Shown here in pieces: positions 1-11,349 of a stretch of 64,000 bases of DNA; position 1 is the first letter of the stretch, and each line of letters starts with the position of its first letter. The stretch is from Schistocephalus solidus. Lineage: Eukaryota > Platyhelminthes > Cestoda > Diphyllobothriidea > Diphyllobothriidae. Made by a program: the position numbers and the translations under genes. Below the pieces are notes generated by a model that saw only the letters and a program-made list of their open reading frames with translations, was not told where the DNA came from and searched no databases. The stretch lies in assembly GCA_017591395.1 (NCBI GenBank), contig WEDG01008800.1:1-64000 (forward strand). The letters run 5' to 3'.

Positions 1-372
1 AAATGCACTTGTTTGAATTTATCCATCAGCCGTTCTATTAAGAAGGACGTTCAGAAAAGGGAGACAACCTCCGTCTTCTTTTTCTAAGGTTAACGCTGAG
101 TGAGCCTGATTCACTCTAGCCAGGAGGGTGTCCAAATCAAGCTTATCGTCTACTATTTCAAAAATATAATCTACGTATAAAGACTCGACGATTAGTAATC
201 GAAGACGTACGTTCGCCCACGCTGACTCCTTAAATGTTTACATGGGTTTCGTCGCCGAAGCAAAATTGTTGCCAATTCATCCTGCCGCAAAATTTCATGT
301 GTTTGCTCTGAAACCTGCCCGCAAATTAAGCCACTGCACTTAGCGTCTGGGATTCTGTTTGTATTTTTACAG

Positions 373-480
373 AAGGCCTCACACCTCCAGGAGATCGAGA
401 AACTAAACAAGGAAACTCAGGAACTTCATCGGGCACTGGATGCAGCTTCTAACAGCATGAAATTAGCCGCAGCAGATGAG
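373..480 (+). CDS. Coiled-coil exon, probable ERC/ELKS/CAST gene (exon a)
   Basis: This is an internal exon of 36 codons, phase 0 at both ends. It has a good acceptor (a pyrimidine-rich stretch ending TTTTTACAG) and a strong donor (GATGAG followed by GTACGT). The peptide is a heptad-type coiled coil rich in E, K, L and Q, including EIEKLNKETQELHRALDAAS. Alone it shows only a long coiled coil. I assign it to the ERC (ELKS/CAST, fly Bruchpilot N-terminal half) gene because same-strand, phase-compatible exons downstream match that family clearly. ERC proteins are scaffolds at the presynaptic active zone and at Rab6 vesicle docking sites. Any upstream exons lie outside the window. Another coiled-coil protein is possible for this exon taken alone. 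Confidence 0.6.
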
Positions 481-2130
481 GTACGTCGGATCAACACATT
501 TTTCACATCTGTCCATTTATTAAAAGATCTTATAGGTCGGTCTGAGGGTAGGAGTTAACGTAAGCTTATTTTTTACGCTCTGTCTTGTCAGGAATGTTGG
601 ATACTTTCACACTGAGACTGCTGGCTTTTTAGGAATTTACAAAGAAGCTTAATTTCACCATTACCGCAGTGAATTAGGATTTCAGGAAACGCAGTAGTAC
701 GTCACCGTGATCGCTTCCGAGAGGAGTCTCGTGATCTCGCTGTCCGCATCGTTAGTTTTAACCTTTAGTGCCTTATCGGCTTCGGTTTCAACTGGTTTTT
801 GTGCGCATGAACAGCAACTGACTCATGGAATGCGAACCAAATGTATTCGCTTATGCCATAATATCGGATTTAATTTTGTAGTGTGCGGTATGTTTCGGCA
901 TTGTTTATTAAAAACCCTCCATCTTGCCAGGTCATATGCAGTAAGTATTTGTATCACCGCAGCCTGTGCGGGCGAATTATGAAAAAAAGTATGAAATTTT
1001 CTTTCACAAACCTGCCATAAAACTAAGGCAACGGGGAATACTACTCTGCTAGACACAGACGCCCTGGCAGCTCTTATGTCATCTCCATTTTGAGCTCCGT
1101 GCGTTGTCTCCACTATTTTGTGGTTACTTCCTTAATGATTCAATGTGTAGACTGACCCGACTTTATCGTCAGGACACACCCTATCACGACGTGCTCAACG
1201 TAGCTCAGAATATTGATATCTAATCGCGCCCTACTTCTACAGTCACGTATTGGCCCACGATTGAAAGTTAGGCTCGGTCATCTGATTGTGTCCCTGTATA
1301 GGCAGAGGGTGTGGCGTTCCATGGATCTGCATGTGGGGAAGGAATACATGCCTTACTTTTTTACCTTGTAGTCCCGACAGTGATCGGGTAGCAATAACTC
1401 TGACAATGAAGAGGGCGACCGGAATGGCCATTTCTGATTCATCAGCGATCTTCAAGCCGCCATACTCTAACGCCCGATCTGGAGAACAAGGAGTTTGAAA
1501 CCGGGTTTTGACCTCTGAACCTTACATTACATAACCAATCATTAAACCCCGGTCTCGTCGTCCCGTCTGCTGGAATGAGGAATGATAATGCATTGCAGAT
1601 TATCCCGACCGGGGATTGAGTCATGACTGGTTGACAATAGCTAGCAGTTCACAAGCGGTCATTCCATTCATATTTGTCGTTGCTTCATCTGAAGAAGGTT
1701 CGCGATTTTGAATGCATGGTGACAGTTAGCCATTGACTATTATTCCTAACGTCGCACCAGGCTAAAACCTATTCACCTACTTGAGCAGCCGTACCAATTG
1801 TCCAGAGTAAGACCAGCTCGACAGAAGCTCACCTGGGGCCAATCGCGGGAGAGCAACTTATCCACCATTGACAAAGTTGCTGATCTCATCATCATGCCTC
1901 CCATCCCCACTTAAGTTTTCCGATCTCGTGTTATTCACCACTGTTCTGTCGGCCTCGGCGCCTGCAGCGCAAGTGTGCTTAACTCTCGACAGACCTGGAA
2001 AAGGCCATATCTCAAACAGACCACTTAAAGCAGACGTAAAAAGATGGACTTAATGTAATCAATAAATTTTGCAACAGCCTTCCACTTGGTTCCCGTTGTT
2101 GCCCAACGAATAAATAGTAAGTATTAGGAC
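481..2130 (+). other. Intron sequence with small repeat fragments
   Basis: This is non-coding sequence after exon a. Around 1405-1450 a short stretch (read on -) matches the tail of the tRNA-SINE family seen at 6901-7583, sharing the core AATGGCCATTTCTG. No convincing exon or RNA gene was seen in the rest. Confidence 0.5.
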
Positions 2131-2132
2131 AA

Positions 2133-2830
2133 GATGCGTTTCGGATTCTCAATCGAACCCATCATCAGAGGCAGTCGCAGATAAGGGAAGTGGTGGCACA
2201 AGGAGTACAGTATTTATAGTATATAGTGATCACACGACCACATGTGTATTCAAAGTAACAGATCTTTCGATAATCACATCGGTTCGTCAGTATTGCAATG
2301 GTGGTTTGGTCGTCTGCGTCCGAGGCATTTATGGCCGGGATTGCACTGTCCGTTTTGAATTTTGAGGTATATTTACACGGCTTGCTGTCACTGGAGGTGC
2401 TGATCGCCCGCACTGTAATCACGTGACTGATTCCACTGTCCAGGCAAAGTCGCAGCACGGAATATGGGAAAGGGAGATCATTGCGCTTGTTTGATGAGTG
2501 ACGGCCTGAAAACCATGACTCAAGCGGCTAGGCACCCACGTGGTTGTCACCGCTTGTGCGGAGTTCAGCCTCGGGAAACTCGAAAATATGACCGGGCCTC
2601 ATGCGTAAGCAGCAACCGGAGAGCTAGCGTCTTTTCCTCCTTACTTGTACTGTGTGCTTGGCAATTCGAACTCGGGGTAATTTCCCGGAGTCTCCGACGT
2701 AGTTACCTTGTCCACAACTGCAGCAGATCCGGTGAATGACTCCAGACGTTTCCTGTCGTGGCAGTGGGTCTTTCAGCCGCGTTACCTCTGTTCTGTGTGC
2801 ACCCCCAACTCCCAATGGAGTGAGAAGAAG
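2133..2830 (-). mobile_element. Penelope-like element, 3' fragment with GIY-YIG endonuclease remnant
   Basis: Read on the minus strand, 2815-2624 encodes a recognisable Penelope RT-to-endonuclease junction: RLKDPLPRQETSGVIHRIC, then CSCGQGNYVGDSGK (the GIY-YIG core, here NYVG) and IAKHTVQVRRK. After frame changes the C-terminal end follows (LESWFSGRHSSNKRNDLP, about 2510-2450). The non-coding 3' region runs to about 2133. It contains a hammerhead-like core with CTGATGA at 2168-2162 and GAAAC at 2142-2138 (complement). Frameshifts and stops make it a dead, 5'-truncated copy. The same 3' region recurs at 34790, 40301, 41190 and 43173, which defines this Penelope type. Confidence 0.8.
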
Positions 2831-3139
2831 GCTGACGGCTTCCCAGGCTTTCTTCGCGTACGGAGACCTCTCTAAACTTTATGGCCGGTTGGATTTAGTC
2901 TCTCGTGTCGTTTGGATATGCACTGATTGACAAAGTTGTGCTGGTTTCCATTTACCCTCAATACCCGTCGAAGATACTGTTATTCAGCAACCTTGTTTTC
3001 TGTTGCACTGAAATGCGTCTCAACGGGCCGTTATAGCTTTCTTGTGCAGCTGCGGTTGTGACTGATCGAGTAATTGATGTTGACTTTCTGTAATTTTGTC
3101 GTATTTGTCCCTTTCCTGAACACGTTGTTCCAGAATATT

Positions 3140-3205
3140 CTTGCTCCAGTGATCACATCTGATTTGCTTCCTGGAACTCGCCTGTTTGCTTCTCTCAACA
3201 AAGAG
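3140..3205 (+). repeat. Short Penelope 3'-end fragment
   Basis: The segment has CTCCAGTGATCACATC followed by CTTCCTGGAACTCGCCTGTT and a TTGCTTCT end. The same two blocks bracket the TTC microsatellite of the Penelope copies ending at about 41372 (+) and 43130 (-). Here they are nearly adjacent, without an expanded TTC tract. It is too short to classify on its own. Confidence 0.5.
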
Positions 3206-3209
3206 TAAA

Positions 3210-4588
3210 AAAGTTGAATTCGATCAAAAAATAATTCGAATACCGCCAAGTCATAGATAAGTACACATTCGGTCAAACGGGGTTACTTAAAAACACGATA
3301 GGGAATGGATAAGGGCACCCTAATGCGCAAAGGACTCTGATTACTAGAGCGAATTCGGGGTGACAACGTGGGTTAGCTGCTTGCACAACTCAGGCTTTTC
3401 CCTCCGTATGTTTGCTGCCTTCAATGACCAAGTTGCTAGTGCCCGAGTACGTCAGACAGACTGACCCCCTATCAAAGATATTTTTACTAACAGAAGAACT
3501 GTAGATTTCATTTTCTGATTTTAAAAGACATTTAAGTAATTACTCAACTGACCTGCCTGCCAGTTGTCATTGCATTCACCCAATGTGCCCGCATGCAATA
3601 GAACAAGCCAATTCAAAAGGCACAGTTAGAGGGGACGTTTAATGGCAGGACATCCCTCGTCCCTTGAATTGCAATAGCCTAAGTGGGACTGCTAAACAGG
3701 AATTTGGCGGCATTATTGGTTTTTTTAAATGGCACACCGCAAATGCCACTTGATTACAGGTGTAATTATGCCACACGTTTCAAATGATGTCCTGTAAGGG
3801 TATTATGACGGATTTTCACAACAGACTGTTCTGCCAATTTTGGCAACAAAGAGTTGCTATACTTTTTTTATTGAAACGGACTGAGTAGTCACTCTTATGC
3901 AGGCAAAAGCTGTCTCTAGAGTCTCAATAGAATAAAGTTTTCAAACACTTTGAAAGAAAGTGTAAATTAGTTTATGCCGCCGTTGTACTGACGTAAAATA
4001 CATTAAAGGTACTGATAGACTGATAATTGAGCTAGCTTCATGTCTAGGCCTACTGATAATTGAGATGTCATCTTGGACGTCGGGGGAAGACAGTTTTGGG
4101 CGTTTTCCTTTCCACGGTGAACTTACTCATGAGGTTCGGACTAATAAAGATACTAAGTACACCCCGTCTTCCTTATTAGTGATAGCGATTCTGTCGTTCA
4201 TACATGTTCTGTATAGGGGTTTCTCGTTTAATCTTAATAATCCATTTCTTCTAGGTTCTTCTTCGTCTTCATTGTCAGCAAATCCTGCTGTGTACACCTG
4301 TTTTACTTCACACAAGTGAAAAATTCCTACGCAATCTCATTTTCTGTCCGAAATTCAGGCCGAAGTGATAGTCGTGATAAGCGAATCAAATTTAAGTCGC
4401 GCACACGAATTGGTCGTGGTGTTCGGCAGTTGGCACATTAAATCGAAATCTGCCTCACTAGTGGATATTTGATACTGAACATATCTGTTCACTGACGCGG
4501 CATAATTTGCTGTCAGTCCTTTTGTCCTCTAGACAGCCTTTTCTATCTTATTTGTTGTTATTAATCTACCTTTTAGTCTTCAAAGCAG
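3210..4588 (+). other. Intron sequence, nothing recognised
   Basis: This is AT-rich intronic DNA between coiled-coil exons. No repeat family, exon or RNA gene was recognised. Confidence 0.4.
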
Positions 4589-4657
4589 GAGATAGATCTC
4601 CTGAAAAAAGAAGTATCCAAACGAGATGCTGCCCTCGGCAAATTGGAAAAAGACTGC
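4589..4657 (+). CDS. Coiled-coil exon, probable ERC/ELKS/CAST gene (exon b)
   Basis: A small exon of 23 codons, phase 0 at both ends. The acceptor is TTCAAAGCAG and the donor is TGC followed by GTAAGT. The peptide starts EIDLLKKEVSKRDAALGKLE and continues the heptad pattern of exon a. It resembles the repetitive lysine/glutamate-rich helices in the middle of ERC proteins, although a coiled coil this short aligns to many proteins. Phase compatibility with exon a (0) and with the exon at 11197 (0) supports one transcript. The 6.5-kb intron that follows contains SINEs and an AT-rich repeat, so further exons may be missed there. Confidence 0.65.
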
Positions 4658-4929
4658 GTAAGTTTATTAACTTTCCCGAGTTTCCATTCCAGCATTTCTA
4701 GCCCCTTTCATCTAGATTGACCAAGCTGGTTTAAAAGAACTCCATACTGGGAAGGTCAACTACAGTCGCTGGTCAACAGCACACACTGCACATTCTACCG
4801 AGCGAATCCGTAGTATCGGAGCGGCTACACTTGCTAACCTATTAGCTGGGTGACTGAAGATCAATTGCAGGCAGGAGACGTGAAAGGGCTCTTCCAGTGT
4901 GGGCGATAGAGAGCTGACAAGCATCATGC

Positions 4930-5012
4930 TCTCGTAGCTCAGTTGACTAGAGCGTTGGCTGTACTAAAGCCTTCCCCATACTGGCGTGGGTTTTAATCCC
5001 ACCGAGGCCACC
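4930..5012 (+). repeat. tRNA-derived SINE head (type I)
   Basis: A tRNA-like pol III promoter is visible. The A box is TAGCTCAGTTG at about 4935 and the B box is the degenerate GGGTTTTAATCCC at 4988-5000, followed by ACCGAGGCCACCGAG. The same sequence recurs at 10300-10385 with an intact B box, so this is a dispersed SINE and not a tRNA gene. The downstream body, to about 5110, is not clearly bounded. Confidence 0.7.
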
Positions 5013-5109
5013 GAGTTTTTCACAAGTGGGTAAAATTAACCATCCTAAAATCCTTGGCGGTGTCTTACCTCTTTTCGTATAGCCATCTGTGTTTGTCAAG
5101 TAGCAAAGA

Positions 5110-6715
5110 GACGCCATCAGCGGTTCCGTCAAATTCACACATTAAGTCTCGTGTGCAGACCCTATCAGGCCGATGGATAAAGAGCGGAGTTTAGTAATAT
5201 TTACGCTGGCACTTTGGGCACCCTCCACACCTCCCCCACCTTCCCCCATCGCCCCACCACATAGGTCAGAGACGGAAAGGGAATGTGCCAGGATGACTTT
5301 GGCAGCCAAATAGGGGCTCAACTTAAATTCTGCTTTTGTCAAATTAACCTTTGCCCGTAAACTATACACAAGTTTTGCGAGTGAAGTTCCAAGAAGTATC
5401 TGATTTCCTTTTTTCGCAAATATAATCAGAATACATCATTGCCGTTGATAGACCTCATTGGCATGACATTTACGGTGGTCATTTAAGGCGCTCGTAAAGT
5501 GAGAAGTAATCGGAACGGAAAAAATAAGAAAGAGGGAAAGAATAAAAAATGATTAGAACGTGAATACTAATCCTAATACTCGTAGGAAGACTAGATGTTT
5601 ATCTGGATATGATGAAAAGGTGATATTAAGCATATGTATACAACGAGCGTATTAGCATACCAACAACTGAATGGTATACCAAATGCATACTTTGTAAGGT
5701 CTAAATCGTTAGCCGTGAGCCGGAAACATTGCACTTGTCCGTTGTGCAAGTTAATCGATACTCCGTTCATAAGGCTTGCGAGACGGGCCTATTTTATGGT
5801 CTGAGCTATGTTTTCCATGAAAAAAAAAACTAGTTGTATTATCGGTTTGTCCTTTTGTCAAGTGGAGTTACAGGAAAAGGTTGTCGAGGTGCGAGTCACA
5901 GTTGCCGAAGCTACGGTCAGGTGGCCCTGCTACTTTATCTGTGCGAAAGTAGGATAGGCTTCACCGCAGGTAATATCGGGAATTTTTTCGACTTTTTGAT
6001 CGACCAGCCTCTGACGTAGGACGTGTGTGTCCCTCGTATGTACAAACGAACTGGAAGTTTTTAAAATGCCTTTACTTGGTTAACTGGACCGAAGGAAGGT
6101 ATCGGATAAGTGCGCACGAACATTGTCATACGTTTAAATGCAAAACACCAGCTAGTTCGACCATCGTTTTCGACGATTTCCATCGTAAAGCAGAGCAGAA
6201 CAGAGCACGCCTCCTACCTTGGTGGAATGGGCTCCGACGTTTATTTCGTGCCTATGGCTTTCCTTTTGACGTGATGGACCAAAATGGTGGCGGATAGAGA
6301 TCGCGCATGCGTCCCATGCTTAGCACGGACTCGGCAACTGCTGATCAAACACGCTGTCCCCTGTTACGCTTTTTTTTAAATTCAAGCTTTGCGCGCTTGC
6401 CGCTGTCGTAACGTTATTGGAGGGCGTAGTTTTTCAACCCTATCCGAATTGCCTACTCTAATCCACACAAGCCTGATGGGCGGTGAACTTTGGGAAGGCT
6501 TTCGGATGACTTGTAACTAATAGCGCGTCTGCGGAGTGTAATCAAAAAATCTTGGTTTACCATGAATTTCATATTGAAAGCGCTGTAGTCACGCCTCTAC
6601 AGGAGCTAAAAAAGACGGAGTATTGTTGGTTGTGAAGGTTGCTTTTGCAGTAGAGAACCTAGCTCACGCCAACTGCCGCAATTTGCGGAAGATTGATAAT
6701 CACTCGCAAACCGAC
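5110..6715 (+). other. Intron sequence, nothing firmly recognised
   Basis: Mostly AT-rich non-coding sequence. A pyrimidine-rich patch lies near 5225-5260. A splice-like acceptor at about 5872 is followed by a short open stretch (EKVVEVRVTVAEAT), but there is no good donor, so it is not called as an exon. Confidence 0.4.
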
Positions 6716-6719
6716 ACTA

Positions 6720-8690
6720 ACGCATGTACCAAAGCTTTTAAATAATAAGCGAATTTAAAACTTATAGGAAGGGTTAAAAGTAATTTTAATTTGTTTAGAA
6801 ATACTAAATTTTTTCTTAAAAGGCAAATTTTGAAAACGTAAAAAATCGCTGTAAATGCGAAGAAGAAATTCAGAATATAGAATATTCAGGCCATTTCTGG
6901 CTAATAAACCAGAAATGGCCATTCCAGTCTCCCTTGTGTTTGTCGGTCATGTTATTCTGCCTATGTACTTAGCTGCCTTACGGCTGCTGGCGGGGCTTGA
7001 GAGTTAGCCCCAAGGCACAACGGGACGAGTGAGTCCTGTAACCGATCGGTGAGTGCCCCATTACCAATGTCAATATTCCCGATCGAAACCGGCAAGACAA
7101 CGAGCTCGTGGCGCAGTGGGTACAGCGTTGGACTTCTGCCCAACAAGGTCGCGGAGTTCGAGGCTCGGGCGCCGCAGCGCCTGGGTTTGGGTATGGCTGG
7201 CTGATGACGGCTAATAAACCAGAAATGGCCATTCCAGTCTCCCTTGTGTTTGTCGGTCATGTTATTCTGCCTATGTACTTAGCTGCCTTACGGCTGCTGG
7301 CGGGGCTTGAGAGTTAGCCCCAAGGCACAACGGGACGAGTGAGTCCTGTAACCGATCGGTGAGCGCCCCATTACCAATGTCAATACTCCCGATCGAAACC
7401 GGCAAGACAACGAGCTCGTGGCGCAGTGGGTAGAGCGTTGGACTTCTGCCCAACAAGATCGCGAGATTGAGGCTCGGGCGCCGAAGCGCCTGGGTTTGGG
7501 TATGTCTGGCTGATGACGGTTAATAAGCCAGAAATGGCCATTCCAGTCTCCCTTGTCTTTGTCGGTCATGTTATTCTACCATTGTATGTATATTTGGAGA
7601 ACTATCCTTTCGGCAAATTTCTTTATTGGTATTTCTGATATAGCATTACAAGTACTTGCAGATCATTCTTGAAATACCCTTGAATATTTAAAGATGTTCA
7701 CTGGTTTCAATCGAATAGTAATAAAGGTAGATCCTGTTCTATGGGTTTATCAGAAACCTCCAAAATAAGATATTACTTAGAAGCATTTAACGAAGGAGTG
7801 AGCTTTTGGATATGCTTCCTTATGGTGCTGGCAGATTTCGTAATATTTGTAGATTCACCAAAAAATGAAAACTCGTTGCCAAGAAAGACGAACGTCCACA
7901 ACGAAAATCGACAATTACTATGCCTAAGGTCAATTTAAAAAAACATTTTTTCATAGGTTGTCTCCTTAAAAAGCGCGTAAGTCAGATATTTCGCTGATGA
8001 ATAAATGCGGACTTAACCTTTTTTAAGGCTAAGTCAAGGTGAAAATATGGAAGTTTTATCAGTTTTATGACTTCCCTGAAAATAAGTGATACATTTTCGG
8101 CTGGAAATGCAAGAACTCAGTTGTTGCTTTTTATTGGAGCGTTTTTTGCTATATTTGTTTACTTAAATGCTCCCGTTCGTAGACTGCAAGTACACAAACA
8201 CAGTATTCGAATATATAATGAGGTTTTTCGAAAATTTCGAAAAATCTTCTGTCCATGGCGTTTCTGAATTCCGGATTAGCGGAAACTATATTATTCGAAA
8301 AATTATCTTATAGCATACTGTCAATTTAACGTAGGGCGTCCATCTCTATATTATCTCGCACGTTTTTTTAATGGCCCCAATCGTCGCCGTAGTAAAACAA
8401 AATACTGGTTTACGCGTTTCTTACTGCATTTTGCGGCAAAAAGCGTCAACAATTTGAGCAAAATAGTTTTTAGAATTGAATTCTTTTCTTTTGGAAAATA
8501 ATGCCATTACTTACCTTTGCCTTCACCTGATTTTTATTAAATTAAGATCAAATTTTTAGTGGTTTCAGAAGGGATTTATTTGAAACGTTTCTTGCTTATA
8601 TTAATGTTCCTTTAAAGCACAATGCTCAAAACTATGGACTTTGCTGTGCGATATTAAATAGCATAGGATGTCCAGTAACCTCCGATTTCA
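6720..8690 (+). repeat. Unclassified AT-rich dispersed repeat, copy 1 (interrupted by SINE array 6901-7583)
   Basis: The stretch 7584-8690 is similar along its length to 20150-21115 (+) and, reverse-complemented, to 38480-39270. Shared landmarks in order are an ATATTTGTAGA motif followed by CA-rich sequence and GAAAACTCG, a GTCCACAAC block, TTCACCTGATTTT, and GCTTATATTAATGTTC near the end. The left part (6720-6888) resembles the left part of copy 2 at 19550-19700. No copy has a long ORF. Terminal inverted repeats and TSDs were not found by eye. It may be a non-autonomous DNA element or the remains of a longer one. Confidence 0.65.
6901..7583 (+). repeat. Tandem array of tRNA-SINE units (type II), 2.2 copies of about 310 bp
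   Basis: The block beginning TAATAAACCAGAAATGGCC starts at 6901, 7211 and 7520, giving periods of 310 and 309 bp. Each full unit contains the SINE tail, a linker (CAACGGGACGAGTGAGTCCT), and a tRNA-like head with A box TGGCGCAGTGGG (7109 and 7419) and B box AGTTCGAGGCTC (7155; degenerate in the second unit). The units are nearly identical, so the duplication is recent. The array lies inside AT-rich repeat copy 1. Confidence 0.85.
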
Positions 8691-8699
8691 CCCAAATCC

Positions 8700-9315
8700 T
8701 GCCTATTTTCCTTGAATATATAAGATTTAACCTGCAGTGTTCTTTAAAAGGCTTTCTGAGCCTCAACTGTACTCAGCAAACCAACAAATCAAATGTACGC
8801 TAAACTAATCCAACAAATGTCGGTCACACATTGCATGATTTAGTTCATATATTGTACTTTTTTCCATAAACCAGATCAAAGCGTCTCTTTTACAGGAGGC
8901 AAGTAGATTGGGAAAGTTTCATAAAGTAGTTTCAAAGTTGATTGCAGTTGGAAAAGTGGAGTAGGAGCATCCGTAAGATATTTGACCTCTTGCTTGATTC
9001 CCGACAGACTAGAGCTACGAGTAAGGATAAGGTAAAATAAGAGGTTAGTTTGGGGTTAGGGTAGGTACAAGTAAATAGCTCGAGACCACCTGTATTAGGA
9101 GGTCCTATTTTGTGACTTAACTCGATTAGTAGAACAACAGCTTTACTCATCAGATACTTCAAACCTACGCTTAACCCATCCTCGGCGCTATTCGTACAAA
9201 CTATGGAAAGGGATTTCATTAATCTGTTTACGGGACATACTCTCACGTCGGGCCTTAGGGACCACATAAGTAGCCTAATAGCGACGAAAGGAGTTCCGAC
9301 AAAGACGGGAAAGAC
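8700..9315 (+). other. Intron sequence, nothing recognised
   Basis: Non-coding sequence between the AT-rich repeat and the next SINE. A GGGGTTAGGGTAGG patch near 9052 is too short to call telomeric. Confidence 0.4.
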
Positions 9316-9317
9316 TG

Positions 9318-9482
9318 ATTGACAGTACCAACAAAGGCAAGGGAGACTGGACTGGTCTTGGCTGGCTCATCAACCGTCATCAGCCATATATGCCCAATCT
9401 CAGGTGGTGTGGGACGCGAGGCTTGAACCCGCAACCAGTTGACCAGAAGTCAAACGCCTTAACCGTTAAGCCACGGGCTCGT
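9318..9482 (-). repeat. tRNA-derived SINE (type II), single copy
   Basis: On the minus strand the head has A box TGGCTTAACGG and B box GGGTTCAAGCCTC (9432-9419 on the complement). It is followed by a body with CTGATGACGG and a tail CCAGTCTCCCTTG like the array at 6901-7583. The tRNA-like part is well preserved, but the shared body marks it as a SINE. Confidence 0.75.
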
Positions 9483-10009
9483 TGTATTGCTGGTTTAGCT
9501 CAGGAATATGGACTACATTCGATGATGAACGCTAACCGATCGTTAGCGGAACTCACTCGTCCTGTTTCTCCCATTAATAGCCGTCGTCAGACAGCCATAC
9601 GTAACCCCAGTTCTGTGTTACATGGCTCAATCGTTGACTGTTCACTGTAACGCTCGATGGAAAAAAATATGAGTTTGCATTTCAGCTCATACATATCTGA
9701 GGTTTGTTATGAGTGGTAAGTAGGAAATGACCGTCCCAGTCCCTTTACCTCCGTCTATATTTCTTTCCTTTGAATACACGTTGTCAATGGAATGGAAGGT
9801 ACACACTGGTGGACACAAATTGAGTGGAAAATCTATTTCGGGAACCACGTATCTACTATCCGGAAGTTTCAAATGCAAACAAGTGTGCATCTTCTGAGTT
9901 GAATGTTATACCTCGACAGTATTCACAGAGTATGACAATCACGATTACACAACTTGAATAGACGTAGTCTATCTCTGCCGTCGGCGGTGGGGGAGTTCGT
10001 CAATCACCG

Positions 10010-10130
10010 TGCTGGCAGCGTCTGGGGCTGGGCTGCTGGCGGGCCAGAGAGTGAACCCCAAGGTACAACGGGACGAGTGTGTCCTGTAACACGATGGGTG
10101 AGCACCCTCTGTCATTGCCTCGATCACCGT
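10010..10130 (+). repeat. Fragment of the type II SINE-array linker
   Basis: It contains GCTGCTGGCGGGCCAGAGAG, then CCCCAAGGTACAACGGGACG and a GTGTGTCCTGTAAC block. These match, with changes, the linker segments at about 6985-7065 and 7290-7370. The linker is therefore a repeat in its own right or a part of a longer SINE. Confidence 0.6.
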
Positions 10131-10299
10131 ACACCGACAGATGGATAGTTACTTTTGAAGTCACTGTCCCATGACCTAAGTTGTCAATGGACTGCACTGC
10201 GCAATCCAAGATAGGTCTCATCACAAAGCGATCTAAATATCATGGAATTCTATGATTAGTGTTGTAATCTTTCATCAGAGTGTCAATGGCCAAATCTAC

Positions 10300-10385
10300 A
10301 GGAAATTACTATTGGCTAGAGCGTTGGCTGTACTCAAGCCTTCCCCTTGCTTGCGTGGGTTCGAATCCCACCGGGGCCGCCGAGT
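10300..10385 (+). repeat. tRNA-derived SINE (type I), second copy
   Basis: It shares TAGAGCGTTGGCTGTACT and the GCCTTCCCC stretch with 4930-5012. The B box GGTTCGAATCC (10358-10368) is perfect and is followed by CACCGGGGCCGCCGAG. The A-box half is degraded or truncated. Confidence 0.7.
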
Positions 10386-10633
10386 TGATCCCAATTGGGT
10401 CAAAGGAATAGCTGATTCATTTCATTTTCGGTGAACGTGGTGGAAGTTAGGGCCGCCTTATTCAGCAGTCTATCTAAACATCCGAAATCAAAGTCGACAC
10501 CAAATAACTCCTTTTGCTCGGTTGAGCCAGGAATCTTCATCCTTTAATGTGTTACGTAAATTGCAGGCTGTTTACATTTCATTAACCCTAACTAATTTGC
10601 CACGTCTCCGAACTCTGGAAGTAATTGTTTCAG

Positions 10634-10770
10634 ACAATGATTACCAGAGTTGCGGAAAATTTCGTTGACGTTCTGAACGCAGTGTTTGGACGGCCAACAA
10701 GGCGAGCCAGTACTCCTTTGCGTTGTGTACCAACAGAGCCTGCTTTTGGAGCCACCAATAGGTTTTATAG
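10634..10770 (+). CDS. Possible exon, unassigned
   Basis: A 137-nt segment open in one frame has a strong acceptor (TTGTTTCAG) and a perfect donor (TATAG followed by GTAAGT). It starts TMITRVAENFVDVLNAVFG and continues with a proline/arginine-rich stretch (RPTRRASTPLRC). It ends in phase 2, which does not fit the phase-0 start of the coiled-coil exon at 11197. If real it therefore belongs to another isoform, needs a further exon between, or is an exon of another gene. An open stretch of this length between splice-like sites could be chance. Confidence 0.25.
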
Positions 10771-11196
10771 GTAAGTGTTGTAGGGTTTTCAGACATAGTG
10801 ATGGTCGGATATTGAGACAGTTTTTACGTCTAAGGAGGAGATATTTTACGGAGGATTATGAACGGCACCCGGACACTGGAATGGACGTGTTATTCAAATG
10901 AACTCGCAAGCTTGCACAGGAGAGCATAACCACATCCAGGAAATGAACAACTAGTGGGTAATATGTTTAACCCTTTGGGCTGATCAGCGACAATTTAAGT
11001 CTAGCAAGAAATGCTCACGTAGGATCTTGTGTATCGTTGGAAGATAAAAGCAGAAGTTAAGTGTGCCTACGACGGTGTGCCTAAGGATCATTCTAACAAA
11101 GAGTTCCGTCCATATGATGTGGTTCCTTCCTTCATTTCTTGCGAAATGGGCATTGAACGATCACAGTTTAAATGTGAATTTTGTTGTTCCTTGCAG

Positions 11197-11346
11197 CAGG
11201 AGAAACATGTCCGTAAACTTGAAGCTCTTCAAGTTCAGTTGAGGCGGTATGAAGAGGAAGCTACCAATCTCAATCGGGTGCTCGATGAGCAGCGCAACGG
11301 CATGGAGGAACGCGACCGCCTGATTCGACAGCTCAAGTCGGAAAAT
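11197..11346 (+). CDS. Coiled-coil exon, probable ERC/ELKS/CAST gene (exon c)
   Basis: The exon has 50 codons. The acceptor is TTGCAGCAG, a tandem NAGNAG, so the exon may start at 11197 or 11200, adding or dropping one Gln. The likely donor is at AAT followed by GTGTGT, which is weak. The peptide includes KLEALQVQLRRYEEEATNLN and MEERDRLIRQLK. It aligns by eye to the ERC segment around its LEREITRYKDESS helix, with about one heptad fewer. Its phase (0) agrees with exons b and d. Vertebrate ERC has further coiled coil between the parts matched by this exon and by exon d, so either an exon was missed or the worm protein is shorter. Confidence 0.7.
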
Positions 11347-11349
11347 GTG

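Noticed and set aside
4930..5012. Possible tRNA gene
   Set aside because: The B box is degenerate and the same unit is repeated at 10300-10385; it is a SINE.
5873..5920. Possible ERC exon after TTACAG
   Set aside because: No adequate donor in the right phase, and no alignment to ERC.
9400..9482. Possible functional tRNA gene (minus strand)
   Set aside because: The head is tRNA-like, but the downstream body and tail match a dispersed SINE family.
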